DNA of 64,000 bases. Origin: Flectonema sp. DT1601 (lineage: Eukaryota > Euglenozoa > Diplonemea > Diplonemida > Diplonemidae). The position numbers and the translations under genes were made by a program. Positions 62,051-64,000 of this stretch are shown piece after piece (position 1 is the first letter of the stretch; every line of letters starts with the position of its first letter). The DNA is taken from positions 682,001 through 746,000 of the forward strand of contig OZ025828.1 of NCBI GenBank assembly GCA_964019425.1, written 5' to 3'. The notes below the pieces were generated by a model. The model was not told the origin of the DNA. It searched no databases and was given only the letters and a program-made list of their open reading frames with translations.

Positions 62051-63307
62051 ATGCAACGTCGCGTGTCAGTAGTCGGAGGTGGTTTTATAGGATTGAGCTC
62101 AGCGTTGTCATTGGTTAAAAGTGGTCATCAGGTTCAGTTGATTGACAGATCAGATCCTGGTCACAGAGGTTCAACATCTTTCGGAATCGCTGGAGCTTTC
62201 GCTCACTATGAAATGCTCCCTCTTAACCGCCCAAAAATGCCGGCAGCCATACCTGGGTTGCTTAGTGAAGGAACTGTTGGTATAAAACTAAATAGTCATT
62301 TCATTACAAAAACTGTTTGGTGGGGTGCTGAATTTTTGAGAAATTGTTGTCCGGGAAAGTCAAAGCATACAACTGATGCTTTAAGCACCTTAGTAACAAA
62401 CAGCGCCCCTTATTGGGAACGTGTTCTCAACCAGATTCCAAATAAAGAAGAATACACTGGAACAATAGAACTTGGACACGCGACAAGTAAAAGAATGTGG
62501 CCTTCCCTCATGAGTGATACAAAGCTAAGGCAAGCTCGTGGAGCTCAAACTTCAATTATAGAATCACCCAGTGAGATGCAGCGATGGGAACCTATTATTG
62601 CTGCTAGCAGTCTGGTTCATGGTTTCGTTTCGTACGGAGGAAGTTGGCATTTTAAAAACCCAGGCGGGCTTCTAGAAGAGATGTGCAGACTGTTTAAATC
62701 ACAAGGAGGAACTCTTATAAAAAAAGAAGTCAACTCAATTGAAAAAAACTCAATTCGCATGACCGATGGAACTGAGGAATCCTTCGACGAATGTATTCTT
62801 GCCGCGGGAACATTCTCACAAAAGATCCTTCGCAACATGTCTGAGCGTCATATCCCACTAGACACTGAACGAGGGTATCATATTGTATTCACTGATATCG
62901 CTCCTGAGAATCAATTGAAGAGATCTGTTGGATGGCTTCCTGGAAAGTTATTTTTAACACCTGTCCACAATGGTATTCGTGTCGCAGGTCTAAGTGAGTT
63001 GGGTGGGTATGAAGCCCCGCCAACACCACAGAAATGGGATTTGCTTGAAGATTTAGCGAGAAAGTTAATACCAAGTCTCCCTCCTAGGAATCAATCACTT
63101 GATTGGATTGGTTACAGACCTTCACTTCCAGATCAGTTACCTGTGATTGGGAGATCAACTATTAATAATAATGTCATCCATGCCTTTGGTCATGGTCATC
63201 TTGGTGCAACTCTTGGTCCAATTACAGGCGAGCTTGTAACACAGATTGTTAACGACACAGAAACAGACATAAATATGGAGCCTTTCAGCCCTCGTAGATT
63301 CTGTTGA
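62051..63307 (+). CDS. FAD-dependent amino-acid oxidoreductase, DadA-like
   Basis: A 418-residue protein. The N-terminus has the FAD-binding Rossmann motif (VVGGGFIGLSSALSL, about 6-20, with the following acidic residue in LIDRSDPG). Later family features are the ..ECILAAGTFSQKIL segment that closes the FAD domain, an ERGYH strand and a C-terminal WIGYRPSLPDQLPVIGRS block. A GHGHLGATLGPITGEL helix follows. The set matches the glycine/D-amino-acid oxidase superfamily and is nearest to bacterial D-amino-acid dehydrogenases (DadA), which oxidise D-amino acids to 2-oxo acids and pass electrons to quinone. The frame opens further upstream at 61931, but the ATG at 62051 gives a normal start. A short targeting signal cannot be excluded; the last residues (RRFC) are not a standard peroxisomal signal. 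Confidence 0.88.
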   Translation: MQRRVSVVGGGFIGLSSALSLVKSGHQVQLIDRSDPGHRGSTSFGIAGAFAHYEMLPLNRPKMPAAIPGLLSEGTVGIKLNSHFITKTVWWGAEFLRNCCPGKSKHTTDALSTLVTNSAPYWERVLNQIPNKEEYTGTIELGHATSKRMWPSLMSDTKLRQARGAQTSIIESPSEMQRWEPIIAASSLVHGFVSYGGSWHFKNPGGLLEEMCRLFKSQGGTLIKKEVNSIEKNSIRMTDGTEESFDECILAAGTFSQKILRNMSERHIPLDTERGYHIVFTDIAPENQLKRSVGWLPGKLFLTPVHNGIRVAGLSELGGYEAPPTPQKWDLLEDLARKLIPSLPPRNQSLDWIGYRPSLPDQLPVIGRSTINNNVIHAFGHGHLGATLGPITGELVTQIVNDTETDINMEPFSPRRFC

Positions 63308-64000
63308 AGGATTCTGATCTGCTGAGGGTGTTGTTTGTTATTGATCTAGTATGCTTGATCCTTCTGACACTTGACAAGGGTTTTTGACTGTAAAAAAAAA
63401 AAAAAAAATAATAATTTTCGGTTAGTTTCTTATTGTTGCAATATCCCCATGCAATCTCCGTTTTAAAAGGCGTATCGTTTTTTGGACCAGTTATTTGGTA
63501 CGATTCTCCAGTTTAACTACTGCAGAAACCAACTGGTGCCACAGTAATGTAATAATATTTTTATCAGGCAAAGTACTGCCCGCATCACCAACACTCAACT
63601 TAGTAAAAGGGCCTTCCTTCCAGTAATAATAATACTGGAAGAGTATCCGTTGAGACTGCTGCTTATACCATTCAATCGTTTTCATTAAATTGAGAAAGCG
63701 TTCTGTGTGTCCGCGTGAATAGGTGAAGCGCAGCCAGCTACTACAAAGTGTATGTGTTGTGATAGATGCAACCTACCTTCCTTGGAAAAAAAAAAAACGA
63801 GAGACAAAAAAAAAAAAAAAAAAAAAAAATCCTCTCACGGACTTAGTACGTCTTATTCAATTCAATATGTTTAATTTTAAATTAAACATATTTTTTTTTT
63901 ATGAAGAATTCTATATCGAAGTATATCCTTTTTGTTTTATAGATTTTTTATTAATTTTTCACTACCAGGGTCTGGACTGACGGACATCCCCAACCAGTCC
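63308..64000. other. Intergenic, no gene seen
   Basis: A runs near 63392-63407 and 63805-63829. A possible acceptor (TTTTTCACTACCAG) near 63967 suggests that another + strand gene begins just beyond the window. No coding sequence is supported inside it. Confidence 0.55.

Noticed and set aside
1-64000. Search for tRNA, rRNA, CRISPR, integrase, reverse transcriptase or capsid genes
   Set aside because: No T-loop-like GGTTCRANNCC with a matching acceptor stem, no repeat-spacer arrays and no mobile-element or viral protein motif was seen in reading both strands.

Overview
This window is nuclear DNA from a flagellated or ciliated single-celled eukaryote that I cannot place to species. The evidence is short spliceosomal introns (60-96 nt, GTATGN-type donors), a BBSome subunit (BBS9), a CEP44-like centriolar protein, a FAM91 trafficking protein, a Rheb-type GTPase with a CaaX box, and AT-rich spacers full of poly(A)/poly(T) runs (up to 33 T at 4834-4866). 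Every gene I can support lies on the + strand. Most start codons sit 1-80 nt downstream of an AG acceptor, usually behind a pyrimidine-rich tract. Together these suggest one long directional gene cluster with spliced-leader trans-splicing, as in Euglenozoa, dinoflagellates or perkinsids. That is an inference and needs RNA data.

Layout. 1-8.5 kb: a ubiquitin-like/ankyrin protein, an SK-like potassium channel (two exons), a PPR-like probable mitochondrial protein and a coiled-coil membrane protein. 8.7-28.2 kb: the main feature, a tandem array of seven nearly identical genes plus one decayed copy. They encode a type II membrane protein with a short cytosolic tail, one membrane segment, an acidic linker, a Cys-rich region and a C-terminal ferritin-like di-iron domain of a type I know from bacteria, especially myxobacteria. 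Copies 2-5 are spaced exactly 2,522 bp apart. The acidic linker varies between copies while the C-terminal half is almost invariant, which points to gene conversion.

28.6-40.8 kb: a four-exon protein with an N-terminal ubiquitin fold, a small hypothetical, a CEP44-like protein, a four-helix membrane protein, BBS9, an amino-acid transporter and a small myristoylated coiled-coil protein. 40.8-44.4 kb: a gene-poor stretch. 44.4-63.3 kb: a purple acid phosphatase, Rheb, FAM91, an EF-hand protein, an AlkB-type dioxygenase, a three-exon Pro/Ser-rich protein, a 58-residue membrane micropeptide, a 1,562-residue ankyrin protein and a DadA-like FAD oxidoreductase.

Several gene models required joining exons. 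In each, frame continuity and conserved residues across the junction support the join, notably the Rheb CaaX box and the FAM91 C-terminal half. The weakest join is the first Rheb exon. I saw no tRNA, rRNA, CRISPR array, transposon or viral fossil.
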